Position numbers and translations under genes: made by a program. Below the pieces are notes generated by a model. It searched no databases. It saw nothing but the letters and a program-made list of their open reading frames with translations, and was not told the DNA's origin. 64,000 bases of DNA from positions 25,969-89,968 of the forward strand of contig JAFSIA010000068.1 of the NCBI GenBank assembly GCA_017440045.1, read 5' to 3'. Source of the stretch: Lachnospiraceae bacterium. Lineage in GTDB: Bacteria; Bacillota; Clostridia; Lachnospirales; Lachnospiraceae. The first letter of the stretch is position 1. Each line of letters opens with the position of its first letter. Positions 43,947 to 53,397 of this stretch are shown here, one piece after another.

Positions 43947-44375
43947 ATGGAGGCAATGAAACATATGGCGATACCAACAGAAAAGCAGCTTGATTCAACA
44001 ACTATTAGCTATGGAGCGTGTAAGTTCTGCCATCAGAATTTTGCTCTTGAAGTATTAAAAGAAGGAATGAGCGAAGAAAAGTTAGAGGAGCTAGCAACAA
44101 GAAAGTGCGATTGCAATGAGGCTAGAAATTATCTTTCAAGAGAGAAAAAGAGAGACAAGGTTATAGGTAATATTGTTGAGTTATTTGGAGAAGCAAGTAC
44201 AACATCCACTATTTTGATAGAGCAGATAGATAGAATAGCTTCGGGTAATGTATTAAAAGTCACAGTAGATTCTGGAAATGGATACAAGGGAACGCTGCAG
44301 ATGACAAGTAAGGGAGCATTAAAGGTTGAACGAAGCATAAGTCGTAAGTTATCGAAGGAAGAAATGTATGAATAA
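43947..44375 (+). CDS. Phage protein with Cys4 motif, 142 aa
   Basis: CKFC near residue 27 and CDCN near residue 55 form a probable zinc site; the rest is alpha/beta with a TLQMTSKGALKVE strand pair. RBS AGGAGG. Overlaps ssb by 8 bases, so translationally coupled to a DNA-replication gene. Function unknown. Confidence 0.6.
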   Translation: MEAMKHMAIPTEKQLDSTTISYGACKFCHQNFALEVLKEGMSEEKLEELATRKCDCNEARNYLSREKKRDKVIGNIVELFGEASTTSTILIEQIDRIASGNVLKVTVDSGNGYKGTLQMTSKGALKVERSISRKLSKEEMYE

Positions 44376-44805
44376 AGTAATCCTTATGGGGCGCTTAACA
44401 CGTGACCCAGATATCAGATATACAGCAGGTAATAATCCCATGGCTATAGCGAGATATACTCTCGCTGTAGACCGAAGATATAGAGATGGAAATAGTGAGC
44501 AGACAGCAGATTTTATATCATGTGTTGCATTTGCAAGACAGGCTGAGTTTGCAGAGAGATATTTACATCAGGGTACAAAGCTTGTAGTAGAGGGTCGTAT
44601 TCAGACAGGAAGCTACACAAATAAGGATGGCCAGAAGGTTTACACAACAGAAGTAGTTGTAGAGAACTGTGAGTTTGCAGAGAGTAAGGCAAGTGGCAGC
44701 AGTGTAGGAGAAACAAGTGGCAGCAGTACACCAGATGCATACGTAGGAGAAGATGGATTCATGAATATACCGGACGGAGTGGAAGAGGGATTGCCATTTA
44801 ACTAG
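44368..44805 (+). CDS. ssb: Single-stranded DNA-binding protein
   Basis: A 145-aa SSB: OB-fold (about 1-108) with MNKVILMGRLTRDPDIRYT, FISCVAFARQAEFAERYLHQGTKLVVEGRIQTGSY; Gly/Ser linker; C-terminal acidic tip ending GLPFN, a variant of the usual DDxPF with one extra residue. Binds phage single-stranded DNA during replication and recruits partners through the tip. Confidence 0.93.
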   Translation: MNKVILMGRLTRDPDIRYTAGNNPMAIARYTLAVDRRYRDGNSEQTADFISCVAFARQAEFAERYLHQGTKLVVEGRIQTGSYTNKDGQKVYTTEVVVENCEFAESKASGSSVGETSGSSTPDAYVGEDGFMNIPDGVEEGLPFN

Positions 44806-44839
44806 AAGGTCCAGAGATTTAGAAAGCAGAGGTGTAGGT

Positions 44840-45370
44840 ATGGAGAGATTAACAGCGAGAAACAGTATAGGACAAGCATATTATCCGCATTGTTTTAGAG
44901 AAGATACTTGTGACGGAGCAGGTGCATCAGATAAATGTAATAAGTGTGTCTTTAATGACAAGATAATAGAGCAGTTAGCACGCTTTGAGGAACTGCAGGG
45001 TATGATAGGCATTCCGTTTGAGCGGTTTGCAGAACTGTGCAAGGAAAAAATACCAGAAGAGTGCAAGAATCCAAGTAAGGCTATCATTCTTACAGATGAG
45101 AGTGTGGATGAATGGAATCAGTATAAGTCTGATAAGGAACAGGGGTTACTTTTAAAGTTGCCTTGTAAGGTGGGAGATACCGTTTGGGTTATTTATGCTA
45201 ACGGAGATTTAAGTGAACAGAAAGTAGAGTATATTTCGAAAAATATACATAGCAAAGAGTGGAATATTGGATTTCATATAGGACAAATACCATTTAGCAA
45301 TTTTGGCAAAACAGTATTCCTAACCAAAGAAGCAGCAGAGCAGGCATTGGCAGATATGAAAGGGGTGTAA
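44840..45370 (+). CDS. Phage hypothetical protein, 176 aa
   Basis: N-terminal MERLTARN start with a Cys cluster (CFREDTCDGA...CNKC), a helical segment with FEELQGMIG and a C-terminal beta domain (LPCKVGDTVWVIY...VFLTKEAAEQALADM). This layout is widespread in Firmicute prophages, from memory. Role unknown. Four bases before the next gene. Confidence 0.6.
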   Translation: MERLTARNSIGQAYYPHCFREDTCDGAGASDKCNKCVFNDKIIEQLARFEELQGMIGIPFERFAELCKEKIPEECKNPSKAIILTDESVDEWNQYKSDKEQGLLLKLPCKVGDTVWVIYANGDLSEQKVEYISKNIHSKEWNIGFHIGQIPFSNFGKTVFLTKEAAEQALADMKGV

Positions 45371-45373
45371 GGG

Positions 45374-45871
45374 ATGAAAATAGGCGTAAAAGATATTAAA
45401 AATCCATTAGAAATTATTGAATGTCAGATTGCATTTCATAGCAGAGATTGGTCTACACATAAAAGAGATAGGCTTATATATGCAATTGTTTTTGGGTGGG
45501 ATGATGAAGTCTATAGAAATGAATTTGGATGGGATGACAATTTTATTAAAGAAGTAAAAATGTTACACGAAAAATGGCAGGCATTAAAGCAGATGGGAGA
45601 GCGAAAGGGTAGATTGATAGATGCTGATGTTTTGATTAAAGCAATCCAGCAACACATGGTTAAAATTAATTCGTTATTTGAGGAAGAAAAAACAGTTGTA
45701 GAAATAATTGATGCACAGCCAACAGCCTATGATTCGGACAAGATTGATGAAATAGCCAAAGAATATTGTGAGCAAGGGGGCTGTGCAGAAACATATGGCG
45801 GTGTAGATTGTAAAGATTGCGGATTCTGCCAAACAATATGGAAAATCAAGAAAGAGATAAAAGGAGAATAA
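45374..45871 (+). CDS. Phage hypothetical protein with C-terminal Cys cluster, 165 aa
   Basis: The N-terminal half is Trp/Asp-rich; the middle contains GRLIDADVLIKAIQQH...DAQPTA, a phrase frequent in phage hypothetical proteins. The last 40 residues have CEQGGCAETYGGVDCKDCGFC, a likely metal-binding knot. Starts at ATG four bases after the previous stop. Function unknown. Confidence 0.55.
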   Translation: MKIGVKDIKNPLEIIECQIAFHSRDWSTHKRDRLIYAIVFGWDDEVYRNEFGWDDNFIKEVKMLHEKWQALKQMGERKGRLIDADVLIKAIQQHMVKINSLFEEEKTVVEIIDAQPTAYDSDKIDEIAKEYCEQGGCAETYGGVDCKDCGFCQTIWKIKKEIKGE

Positions 45872-45873
45872 CA

Positions 45874-46329
45874 ATGAGTAAAAGCGAAGATACATTTGAA
45901 AAGCAATGGAGTAGAGAGTGGGATGAGATAACTAGATTTCTTAATCCGCATAAGCCATCAATACCTAAAGATGGAATGTATACATATCAGAAATCCAATA
46001 AGGAATGGGCCATACATGGCTATGATATAAAGAAGGTGCCAAAAGAACTGTATGGAGCACTCTGCAAGCTCAGAGCATACGAGAGTACAGGCTATCAGCC
46101 GGATGATATTATAAAGGCAATGACCGAAGCGGAGGAACGTGCAAATATAATTATGGCAGCAGTACCTCAAGACGTTGCCGAGGTTAAGAGATTACGTAAG
46201 CAGTACGAGAACAGAAAGCAAATGTTCTATGAATCCGGCAAATTCGATATGGCAGAGAAATATGCTGCTAAGATTACAGAGATAGACGAAGCTTTAAAAG
46301 AAGCTGTAGGAGGGGAAGAAATTGAGTGA
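45874..46329 (+). CDS. Phage hypothetical protein, 151 aa
   Basis: Start at MSKSED (45874) with the RBS AAAGGAG; an in-frame ATG at 45817 lies inside the previous gene with no RBS. Mainly helical, with a C-terminal coiled coil (about 95-145: RLRKQYENRKQMF...). Not recognised. Confidence 0.55.
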   Translation: MSKSEDTFEKQWSREWDEITRFLNPHKPSIPKDGMYTYQKSNKEWAIHGYDIKKVPKELYGALCKLRAYESTGYQPDDIIKAMTEAEERANIIMAAVPQDVAEVKRLRKQYENRKQMFYESGKFDMAEKYAAKITEIDEALKEAVGGEEIE

Positions 46330-46495
46330 CCGAAGAGAAATAAAACAGATGTACAGTAAAAGTGAGGGAAAGATGATTGTTATTCCGCAAGAGATAAGAC
46401 CAACAATAGGAGCATATCAGAACTTCAAGAAACCAGCTTTTTCTGTTCCATCTGTAAAGAAAAGGGGAGATAAAAGTGAAAGAGAAGCGACTTAG
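46322..46495 (+). CDS. Small phage protein, 57 aa, TTG start
   Basis: TTG at 46322 is 6 bases after AGGAGGGG, an excellent RBS, and the frame overlaps both neighbours by 8 and 20 bases, typical of packed phage operons. The product is basic with MIVIPQEIRPTIGAY in the middle. Function unknown. Confidence 0.5.
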   Translation: MSDRREIKQMYSKSEGKMIVIPQEIRPTIGAYQNFKKPAFSVPSVKKRGDKSEREAT

Positions 46496-46892
46496 GGATA
46501 AGACATGGAAAGATTATGAGATAAGTAAATTCAGATATCGAGAGCTTAAAAACTTCTGCCTGCAATACCAGGAAAAGAAAGAGAAGATACAATACGGATT
46601 ATCATCATACAATATGGAAGGTTCAAGTAGCAGCAGTGGACCAAGTGATCCAACAGGAAAGAAAGCACTTAATCACATTAGAGATTTAGTAGATATACAG
46701 ATGATAGAATCTAGTGCAATGGAAACAGATAAGCAGTTGTATCCGTTTTTGCTCAAAAGTGTAACACAAGATTTGCCATATGAGGCGGTAGAGTATGATG
46801 AGAGATATGGACGTATACCATATGGCAAGACAGATTTTTATGCGTATAGAAGACGATTTTACTATATATTGAATGAAAAGAAATACACATAA
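46476..46892 (+). CDS. Phage hypothetical protein, possible late-gene regulator, 138 aa
   Basis: Starts at GTG behind AAAGGGGAG. Basic helical N-terminus (LRDKTWKDYEISKFRYRELKNFCLQYQEKK), Ser-rich hinge, then a helical part and a Tyr/Arg-rich C-terminus (YAYRRRFYYILNEK). Position at the end of the early operon and size fit ArpU/RinA-like late regulators, but no clear signature is visible. Confidence 0.5.
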   Translation: MKEKRLRDKTWKDYEISKFRYRELKNFCLQYQEKKEKIQYGLSSYNMEGSSSSSGPSDPTGKKALNHIRDLVDIQMIESSAMETDKQLYPFLLKSVTQDLPYEAVEYDERYGRIPYGKTDFYAYRRRFYYILNEKKYT

Positions 46893-46936
46893 ATGTGTAT
46901 AAAGTTGTTGACAAAATACACATAAATGTGTATAAT
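46883..46936 (+). promoter_or_regulatory. hicAB promoter with two identical operators
   Basis: The palindrome ATACACATAAATGTGTAT occurs at 46883-46900 and 46916-46933, 33 bp apart centre to centre (three helical turns). TTGACA (46908-46913) and TATAAT (46931-46936), 17 bases apart, form a consensus promoter whose spacer is the second palindrome. This is the expected layout for HicB autorepression. Confidence 0.85.
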
Positions 46937-46958
46937 ATAAACATAAGGAGGTGACAGA

Positions 46959-47129
46959 TTGAAACAACGAGACTTAATAAAAAAGCTCGAAAACGCAGGT
47001 TTCAAATTCTTACGACACGGTGGTAGTCACGACATCTACATCAGAGATGATGAGATAGAAGAAATACCGAGACACAAAGAGATAAACGAACGATTAGCAA
47101 GAGCAATAATTAGGAAGTGGGGATTGTAA
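46959..47129 (+). CDS. hicA: HicA toxin (mRNA interferase)
   Basis: A 56-aa double-stranded-RNA-binding-fold toxin: QRDLIKKLENAGFKFLRHGGSHDIYI with the catalytic His in GGSHDIY, then EIPRHKEINERLARAIIRKWGL. The TTG start at 46959 follows AAGGAGGTGA, the strongest RBS nearby. HicA cleaves mRNA until bound by HicB, encoded 38 bases downstream. Confidence 0.93.
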   Translation: MKQRDLIKKLENAGFKFLRHGGSHDIYIRDDEIEEIPRHKEINERLARAIIRKWGL

Positions 47130-47167
47130 AATCCCCAAGACCTAATTTAAAATAGAGGAGGAAGAAT

Positions 47168-47593
47168 ATGAGAAGTGTATATCCAGTGATATTTACACAA
47201 ACATATGACGAGAAGGAAACAGTTTTAATTGAGGTTCCTGATCTTAACATTATGACAGAAGGCTATGGAATGGCAGATGCTATTAAAATGGCTAGAGATG
47301 CAATCGGATTAATGGGAATAACTTTGGAAGATGAAAAGAAGCCAATACCTAATCCAACAAATGTAAGCAATATTGATATTACAAAAGCGACATTTAAAGA
47401 TGATGGAGAAAGTTGTATATCTTTAGTAGATATTGATTTTAAAGAATACAGAAGAGCGGTAGACAACAAGTCAGTTAGAAGAAATGTAACTTTGCCGAGC
47501 TGGTTAAACAAAGAAGCAGAACAGGCACAGATAAATGTGTCAAAAGTTTTGAAAGAAGCATTGATGGAAGTATTAGGTGTATCACGGACTTAG
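47168..47593 (+). CDS. hicB: HicB antitoxin
   Basis: A 141-aa antitoxin: degraded RNase H-like N-terminal domain (YPVIFTQTYDEKETVLIEVPDL...EGYGMADAIKMARDAIGLM) that covers HicA, and a C-terminal ribbon-helix-helix (NVTLPSWLNKEAEQAQINVSKVLKEAL) that should bind the paired operators upstream. RBS GAGGAGGAA. The module sits between early and late phage genes and probably stabilises the lysogen or acts in phage competition. Confidence 0.93.
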   Translation: MRSVYPVIFTQTYDEKETVLIEVPDLNIMTEGYGMADAIKMARDAIGLMGITLEDEKKPIPNPTNVSNIDITKATFKDDGESCISLVDIDFKEYRRAVDNKSVRRNVTLPSWLNKEAEQAQINVSKVLKEALMEVLGVSRT

Positions 47594-47682
47594 ATGATTG
47601 CGATATGAAAAAAATAAATTTTCAAAAATTGGGGACAAATTGAAGGCCTAAGTGTGATATATTGATATTGTGAGTAAGAAGG

Positions 47683-47710
47683 AAGACATCCAGAAGGGTG
47701 TCTTTTTCTT
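47683..47710 (+). terminator. Intrinsic terminator after hicAB
   Basis: A 9-bp stem with one G.U pair (47683-47691 with 47696-47704), AGAA loop, then TTTCTTAT. Separates hicAB from the packaging genes. Confidence 0.7.
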
Positions 47711-47732
47711 ATATTTACTGGTAGTTGAAAGA

Positions 47733-47748
47733 CTTGCGACGTCGCAAG
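47733..47748. repeat. Palindrome CTTGCGACGTCGCAAG, copy 2
   Basis: All 16 bases identical to copy 1 (37046-37061); here intergenic, 40 bases before the HNH gene and 28 bases after the hicAB terminator. Confidence 0.9.
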
Positions 47749-47787
47749 AATGAAGCAAGGTGGCAGCAGTACAAGGAGATATTGTAA

Positions 47788-48039
47788 ATGGATATCGAAG
47801 GATTTTATTTAACCAAGACTTGGAAGCGAAAAAGGAAAGCGATATTGAAAAGAGATGGTTATTTATGCAAAGAGTGTAAGAGATATGGCCGAAGGCGAGA
47901 AGCTACGACGGTACATCATATAAAACATTTGGATGAATATCCAGAACTTGCGTTAACACCATCCAATTTGATTAGCTTATGCTCTGATTGCCACAACAAA
48001 GCTCATCCAGAGAAGTCAAAAAGAGGAGCAAAGTACTAA
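47788..48039 (+). CDS. HNH endonuclease of the packaging module
   Basis: An 83-aa HNH nuclease: CKEC and CSDCHNKAHPE (zinc pairs and the final N/H), and VHHIKHLDEYPELAL with the catalytic HH. Small HNH proteins directly before TerS are required for cos-type DNA packaging in HK97- and phiSLT-like phages, where they nick together with TerL. RBS AAGGAG is 13 bases upstream. Confidence 0.92.
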   Translation: MDIEGFYLTKTWKRKRKAILKRDGYLCKECKRYGRRREATTVHHIKHLDEYPELALTPSNLISLCSDCHNKAHPEKSKRGAKY

Positions 48040-48140
48040 CCCCGCCCCCTCTTTTAGATAAAAAATATCCCCTTGGGAACCGGTGAAGGGAAGTCTTTCC
48101 AAATGCGCCGGATTTTTTCATAAAGGGGGAAACAGGGAGA
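48040..48140. other. Candidate cos region
   Basis: The 110-base gap between the HNH gene and terS has GC-rich runs (CCCCGCCCCCTC at 48040-48051, GGAACCGG, GCGCCGG) out of keeping with the AT-rich neighbourhood. Cohesive-end sites of HNH/P27-type phages lie in this position. No exact cut site can be given. Confidence 0.4.
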
Positions 48141-48152
48141 AAGGAGGCTAAA

Positions 48153-48515
48153 ATGAAGAAAACTGGTTGGAAAAAAAAGATAATAGAATACTGCAAAAAA
48201 GCTGGAACTTATCAGGATTTTTTCGAAGAGACCATAGCTACATTAGCGGCCATCCTTGAGAAACGAGATGAGGTCGAAAAAGTGTATAAAGATGGTGGAA
48301 AAGAGCCGCTTATTGAATACACAAATAAAGCTGGTGCGACCAACGTAATAAAAAATCCTGCGTTGGTATTATGGGATGAGTTAAACAAGTCGGCGCTTGC
48401 CTACTGGCGCGATTTGGGATTAACTCCTGCCGGTCTAAAGAAAATAGATGAACAGGGGCTTAAGGGCAAAAAGACTGACCCACTATCGGAGGTATTGAAA
48501 GACCTTGGCGGCTAA
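48153..48515 (+). CDS. terS: Terminase small subunit, P27 family
   Basis: A 120-aa protein with the P27 layout: basic N-terminus, helices [17 protein letters not shown], the segment [41 protein letters not shown] and a disordered tail. Recognises phage DNA and loads TerL. RBS AAAGGAGG before ATG. Ends 11 bases inside terL. Confidence 0.88.
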   Translation: MKKTGWKKKIIEYCKKAGTYQDFFEETIATLAAILEKRDEVEKVYKDGGKEPLIEYTNKAGATNVIKNPALVLWDELNKSALAYWRDLGLTPAGLKKIDEQGLKGKKTDPLSEVLKDLGG

Positions 48516-50253
48516 AAGTTATAAGGACATAGCGCTTGCGTATGTTAAGGATGTCCTAAAGGGAAAGCGAAAAGTAGGCAAAGAAATTGTAATGGCATGC
48601 GCCAGATTCAATGCTGATCTGAAAAGAAAGGACCTTGAGTTAAGGACTAAAGAGCCGGATTTTGTAATTGGAATAATTGAGCGAACAATGGTGCACAAGC
48701 AGGGGGAGGACCTTGATGGTAATCCTTTAATGAATACACCACTGTTGCTTCAAGATTGGCAAATATTTATAGTGTATAACCTTGTAGGCTTTTACTACAA
48801 GGGAACTAATGAACGCAGATATAAAGAAGCGTTTATTTTTATTCCTCGTAAAAATGGTAAGACAACATTTATTGCTGGTCTTGCGTGGGGATTAGCACTA
48901 TTAGAGAGACAATCAGGTGCAACAATTTATGTAGTTGCAGCTGCATTGAAACAGGCTTGTCAGTCTTTTGAGTTTATATTACATAGTCTACGACAGATGG
49001 GAATATATAAAGAGTTTAAGGTGCTGAACAATAATGCGGAACATTCGATAAGCTATGAATTTACAGATGGCAATGGGAATACGATTGGTTCTATTCGAAT
49101 TGAAGCGTTAGCATCTAATCCAGATGCACAAGATTCTTTTAACTGTAACATTGCGATTGCGGATGAAATACATGCTTTTAAAAAGGCAAGCCAGTATAAC
49201 AGATTTAAGGAAGCTATGAAAGCTTATACTAATAAGCTGATGATTGGTATTACAACCGCAGGAGATAATATTAACAGTTTCTGCTATAGAAGATTGCAAT
49301 ATGCTAAAAAAGTAGTAGAAGGTCAAGTTAAAGATGACACCTTGTTTTGTTTTATATCCAAAGCAGACGAGAGTGACAAAGGGGAAGTGGATTTCACATC
49401 TGCAGAACAGCATGAGAAAGCTAATCCTTCGTTTGGTAAAACTATACGACCGGCAGATATAATGAATGAAGCAATGCAAGCGCAAAATGATCCGCAGCAA
49501 AGAAAAGATTTTTTGTCAAGAAGCCTTAACGTATACACAAGTGCATTAAAGGCTTATTTTGATTTGAATGAATTTCAAGTTAGTGACAAGCAGTATAACT
49601 GGACATTGGATGAATTGGCAAAATTGCCAATATCCTGGTATGGTGGAGCCGATTTGTCGAAGCTTCATGACTTAACCGCAGCGTCTCTTTTTGGAAATTA
49701 TAAAGGAGTTGACATTATAATAACGCATGCTTTCTTTCCACGAACGCAAGCTTACAAAAAGGCGGATGAAGATGGTATACCATTATTTGGATGGGAAGAG
49801 GACGGTTGGTTGACTATGAGCAATAGCCCGACAGTCAACCATGGAGATATTATTAATTGGTTTAAGAAAATGAGAAGCAAAGGCTTTAAGATTAAAGAGG
49901 TTGGCCATGATAGAAAATTCTGCAGAGAATACTTTATAGGAATGAAGGCTGCTAAATTTAAGGTTGTAGACCAACCGCAGTATTATTATTTGAAATCGGA
50001 AGGTTTTAGATATATCGAACACTCAGCGAAGAATGGCACACTTTATTATTTACATAGTGATGCATATGAATATTGCGTGGAGAATGTTAGTGCAGTTGAA
50101 AAAACAGACGATATGATTCAATACGAAAAGATACAGACAGAAGGTCGAATAGATTTATTTGATGCTTCTGTTTTTTCATGTATCCGCTATTTAGTTAATA
50201 TGGAGCGCGGCCAGAAAGGAAGTAGCTGGTGGGGAGGTGAGAAGGATGAGTAA
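48505..50253 (+). CDS. terL: Terminase large subunit
   Basis: A 582-aa packaging ATPase/nuclease. ATPase motifs: PRKNGKT (Walker A-type, about 114-120) and [10 protein letters not shown] (Walker B, about 216-225), then GITTAG. The nuclease domain starts about residue 370 with [13 protein letters not shown] (first Asp) and includes EVGHDRKFC and a late Asp (about 555). The TTG at 48505 gives MAAKSYK and overlaps terS by 11 bases. It belongs to the phage Terminase_1 (HK97/YmfN-like) type. Confidence 0.93.
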   Translation: MAAKSYKDIALAYVKDVLKGKRKVGKEIVMACARFNADLKRKDLELRTKEPDFVIGIIERTMVHKQGEDLDGNPLMNTPLLLQDWQIFIVYNLVGFYYKGTNERRYKEAFIFIPRKNGKTTFIAGLAWGLALLERQSGATIYVVAAALKQACQSFEFILHSLRQMGIYKEFKVLNNNAEHSISYEFTDGNGNTIGSIRIEALASNPDAQDSFNCNIAIADEIHAFKKASQYNRFKEAMKAYTNKLMIGITTAGDNINSFCYRRLQYAKKVVEGQVKDDTLFCFISKADESDKGEVDFTSAEQHEKANPSFGKTIRPADIMNEAMQAQNDPQQRKDFLSRSLNVYTSALKAYFDLNEFQVSDKQYNWTLDELAKLPISWYGGADLSKLHDLTAASLFGNYKGVDIIITHAFFPRTQAYKKADEDGIPLFGWEEDGWLTMSNSPTVNHGDIINWFKKMRSKGFKIKEVGHDRKFCREYFIGMKAAKFKVVDQPQYYYLKSEGFRYIEHSAKNGTLYYLHSDAYEYCVENVSAVEKTDDMIQYEKIQTEGRIDLFDASVFSCIRYLVNMERGQKGSSWWGGEKDE

Positions 50254-51421
50254 AAAGAGAAGGAAGCCTGCAGTTCAGAAGAGAAGTACTGTAAGTTTTC
50301 TCTTAGATGACAGTCAATATCAAATATTATGTAACAGTGGCTATACTCGATTAGACAGAAATCCAGAGGTAGTGACAGCTTGTTTGCAAATTGCAGATAT
50401 CATATCATCTTTAACTATTTATCTTATGAGTAATACAGAGAAAGGTGATAAACGAATTAAAAATGAGCTTAGCAGAAAACTTGACATAAGCCCTAATCGC
50501 TTTATGACAAGAAAGACCTGGATGACAGCTGTAGTAATGAATTTGCTCTTATATGGTCGAGGAAATAGTGTTGTTTTACCAAGAACACAAAATGGCTTAT
50601 TAGATGATCTGGTGATTATTCCACCGGCAAAAGTATCATTCAAATCAGATGGAGGATATGGATACAAAGTTTTAATTAACAATGTGGAATACGACCCATC
50701 AGAGTTATTGCATTTTGTACATAATCCAGATGAAGATTATCCATGGAAAGGTAAAGGCTTTACAACAACCATAAAAGATGTTGTGAAGAATCTTTCACAA
50801 GCACGTGCTACAGAGTGTGCATTTATGGAAAGCAAATGGAAACCTTCAGTGATTGTTAAAGTTGATGCATTAACGGATGAATTTTCAAGTCCAGAAGGAA
50901 GAAAGAAATTATTGGATGAGTATATATCAACTAATAATGTCGGAGAGCCTTGGATGATTCCAGCGGAAAATTTTGCAGTGGAACAAATAAAACCATTGAC
51001 GCTGTCAGATTTAGCAATAAATGATACGGTACAGCTGGACAAGAAAACAGTTGCCGGCATTATAGGAGTACCACCATTTGTGCTTGGTGTTGGAGATTAC
51101 AAAAAAGAGGAATGGGATAAGTTTATTAATACTACAGTCAAATCTGTTGTAAAGATTATCGAACAGGAAATGACCAATAAGATTATCTTATCTGATAAAT
51201 GGTATGTGAAGATGAATTTATCATCTGCATATAGCTACGATTTGAAGACAATAGCTGATGTGTACAGTGGATTGTATGTTAAAGGTCTTGCGACTGGTAA
51301 TGAGGTTAGAGATAAAATATCAATGTCACCACTTGATGGCCTTGACAATTTGACTATCTTAGAAAATTACATTCCACTAGACAAAATTGGTGACCAATTA
51401 AAACTTAAACAGGAGGAATAG
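50246..51421 (+). CDS. Phage portal protein (HK97 family)
   Basis: A 391-aa portal: [61 protein letters not shown] and [11 protein letters not shown] are typical of HK97-type portals, which form the dodecameric ring for DNA entry. Start at ATG 50246 behind GGGAGG; a GTG nine bases earlier lies too close to it. Overlaps terL by 8 bases. Confidence 0.93.
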   Translation: MSKKRRKPAVQKRSTVSFLLDDSQYQILCNSGYTRLDRNPEVVTACLQIADIISSLTIYLMSNTEKGDKRIKNELSRKLDISPNRFMTRKTWMTAVVMNLLLYGRGNSVVLPRTQNGLLDDLVIIPPAKVSFKSDGGYGYKVLINNVEYDPSELLHFVHNPDEDYPWKGKGFTTTIKDVVKNLSQARATECAFMESKWKPSVIVKVDALTDEFSSPEGRKKLLDEYISTNNVGEPWMIPAENFAVEQIKPLTLSDLAINDTVQLDKKTVAGIIGVPPFVLGVGDYKKEEWDKFINTTVKSVVKIIEQEMTNKIILSDKWYVKMNLSSAYSYDLKTIADVYSGLYVKGLATGNEVRDKISMSPLDGLDNLTILENYIPLDKIGDQLKLKQEE

Positions 51422-51423
51422 TA

Positions 51424-52008
51424 ATGGACAGGACTATTAGACAAATGAGATGCGCTTTATCTCAATTTAGCACGAGGGAAGACAGCGGAGAGCTTTTTAT
51501 AGAAGGCTACTTCGCTGTTTTTAATAGTAACTATGAATTGTGGCCGGGAGCAACAGAGAGTGTAGCACCTGGTGCATTTGACGAGACCATATCAGACGAT
51601 ATCCGAGCTTTGATTGACCATGAGACACGTTTAGTCCTTGGAAGAACAACCGTAGGAACCTTGGAACTGAAGATTGACTCGAGAGGATTATGGGGAAAGG
51701 TCAAAATCAATCCGAACGACCAAGACGCAATTAACCTATACGAGAGAGTCAAGAGAGGTGATGTAGACCAGTGTTCTTTTGGGTTTGATATTCTTGAGGA
51801 AGACACAGATTACCGAGAAGATGGGTCAGTGCATTGGACAATAAAGAGGGTACGTTTGTATGAAGTTAGTGTAGTTACATTCCCTGCATACGAAGATACA
51901 AGCGTAAGTGCTCGTAAGAGAGATTATGAAGCACTTGAAAAAAGAAAAAGCGAAGCCTGGAAAGAAAAAATAAGAAAGAGGCTGAAAGGAGAAGAACATG
52001 GCGCTTAA
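51424..52008 (+). CDS. HK97-type prohead protease
   Basis: A 194-aa serine protease that trims the capsid delta domain. Catalytic His is H66 (LIDHETRLVLGRT) and Ser is S118 (DQCSFGF), with the later EVSVVTFPAYEDT segment. It starts two bases after the portal and overlaps the capsid gene by 11 bases. Confidence 0.93.
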   Translation: MDRTIRQMRCALSQFSTREDSGELFIEGYFAVFNSNYELWPGATESVAPGAFDETISDDIRALIDHETRLVLGRTTVGTLELKIDSRGLWGKVKINPNDQDAINLYERVKRGDVDQCSFGFDILEEDTDYREDGSVHWTIKRVRLYEVSVVTFPAYEDTSVSARKRDYEALEKRKSEAWKEKIRKRLKGEEHGA

Positions 52009-53383
52009 AGTATTACTTACAAGAAAGAGGCTTGACGACACAAAAAAGAAGTTAGAGGAGCTTAGAGCAAAGGATGTGGACTTTGTAACTAGGGAAGCGG
52101 AATTAGAGGCATCTATTAGTGAAGCAGAGTCTGAGGACGACAAGGCAGCAGTCGAAAGCTTAGTAGAAGAGTTTGAGACAGAAAAAGCAGCACATGAGCA
52201 GGAAAAGGTTGACCTTGAGGAAGAGGTGGCCAAGCTTGAAGAGGAGCTTAGAGCAGCAGAGGAACAGCAGAAAGACGCTGTTAAGCCAGCTCCTGTAGTT
52301 AATGAAGAAAGAGGAGGAAATAGTAACATGAAGACAAGAACAAAGTTTTTTGGCAAAACAATTGAGGAAAGAGATGTATTCTTTAAGAATCAGGAAGTTG
52401 TAGATTTCTTAGAGAGAACAAGAACAATTGGTAGAGAAAAGAGATCTGTTAGCGGTGCAGAGATTGGTATTCCAGAGATAATGCTTGAAGTGGTACGAGA
52501 AATTGTTCCTACAACATCAAAGCTTTACAAGCATGTGTTTGTTAAGAGTGTTAAGGGTAAGGCGCGTAAGACAATTTCAGGTAAGGTGCCAGAAGGTGTA
52601 TGGACAGAGATGATTGCTAAGTTAAATGAGCTTAATCTTTCGTTCTATGAAATTGAGGTTGACGGATATAAGGTTGGTGGATTTATTCCAATTGATAATT
52701 CACTTCTTGAGGATTCAGACATCAATCTTGCGACAGAGATTATCACAGCGCTTGGACAGGCTATCGGTCTTGCGCTTGATAAGGCAATTTTGTATGGAAC
52801 TGGTACAAAGATGCCACTTGGTATTGTGACAAGACTTGCACAGACAGAAGCACCAGAAGGATATAGCAAGACAGCCCGTACTTGGGTTAATTTGAGCGAG
52901 ACAAACTTGGTTAATGCTGAAGGTAAGACAGAGTTAGCACTGTTTAAGAGTATTATTGAGAAGTCTGCTGCTGCAAATGGTGATTATTCTACAGGTGAAA
53001 TGTTCTGGGCAATGAATAATAAGACGAAAACAAAGCTTGTTGCTAATGCATTATCTATCAATGCTGCAGGTGCTATTGTATCGGGTCAGGACAATACAAT
53101 GCCTGTAATTGGAGGAGCTATCGAAACTCTTAATTTTATTCCTGAGGATGTAATCATTGGAGGTTATGGAGATTTATATGCACTTATCGAGAGAGAAGGT
53201 GCACAGATGTCAACATCAGAGCATGTAAGATTTATTGAGGACCAAACGGTATTTAAGGGTACTGCCAGATATGACGGTGTTCCTGTAATTCCGGAGGCGT
53301 TTGTTGCTATTGGTCTTGGAAATGTAAGTCCAAAGGCAAGTGATGTGACATTCACAGTTGATGAGGCTAATAAAACTGTGTAA
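51998..53383 (+). CDS. Major capsid protein (HK97 fold) with N-terminal scaffold domain
   Basis: A 461-aa protein. The first about 108 residues are a charged coiled coil (delta/scaffold domain, RAEEQ/ELEEEV-type heptads). The capsid domain follows from about residue 110, with GAEIGIPE, VGGFIPIDNSLLEDS, ILYGTGTKMPLGI, an FWAMNN segment and GGYGDLYALIEREG. Prohead protease should cut near the end of the coiled coil. No separate scaffold gene is present, as expected. Confidence 0.93.
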   Translation: MALKVLLTRKRLDDTKKKLEELRAKDVDFVTREAELEASISEAESEDDKAAVESLVEEFETEKAAHEQEKVDLEEEVAKLEEELRAAEEQQKDAVKPAPVVNEERGGNSNMKTRTKFFGKTIEERDVFFKNQEVVDFLERTRTIGREKRSVSGAEIGIPEIMLEVVREIVPTTSKLYKHVFVKSVKGKARKTISGKVPEGVWTEMIAKLNELNLSFYEIEVDGYKVGGFIPIDNSLLEDSDINLATEIITALGQAIGLALDKAILYGTGTKMPLGIVTRLAQTEAPEGYSKTARTWVNLSETNLVNAEGKTELALFKSIIEKSAAANGDYSTGEMFWAMNNKTKTKLVANALSINAAGAIVSGQDNTMPVIGGAIETLNFIPEDVIIGGYGDLYALIEREGAQMSTSEHVRFIEDQTVFKGTARYDGVPVIPEAFVAIGLGNVSPKASDVTFTVDEANKTV

Positions 53384-53397
53384 GGAGGTAGGCAGTC

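Noticed and set aside
48153-48515. Start of the prophage late region as a second phage remnant
   Set aside because: Gene order and spacing are continuous from early to late genes, with no decayed genes between, so one phage explains all.
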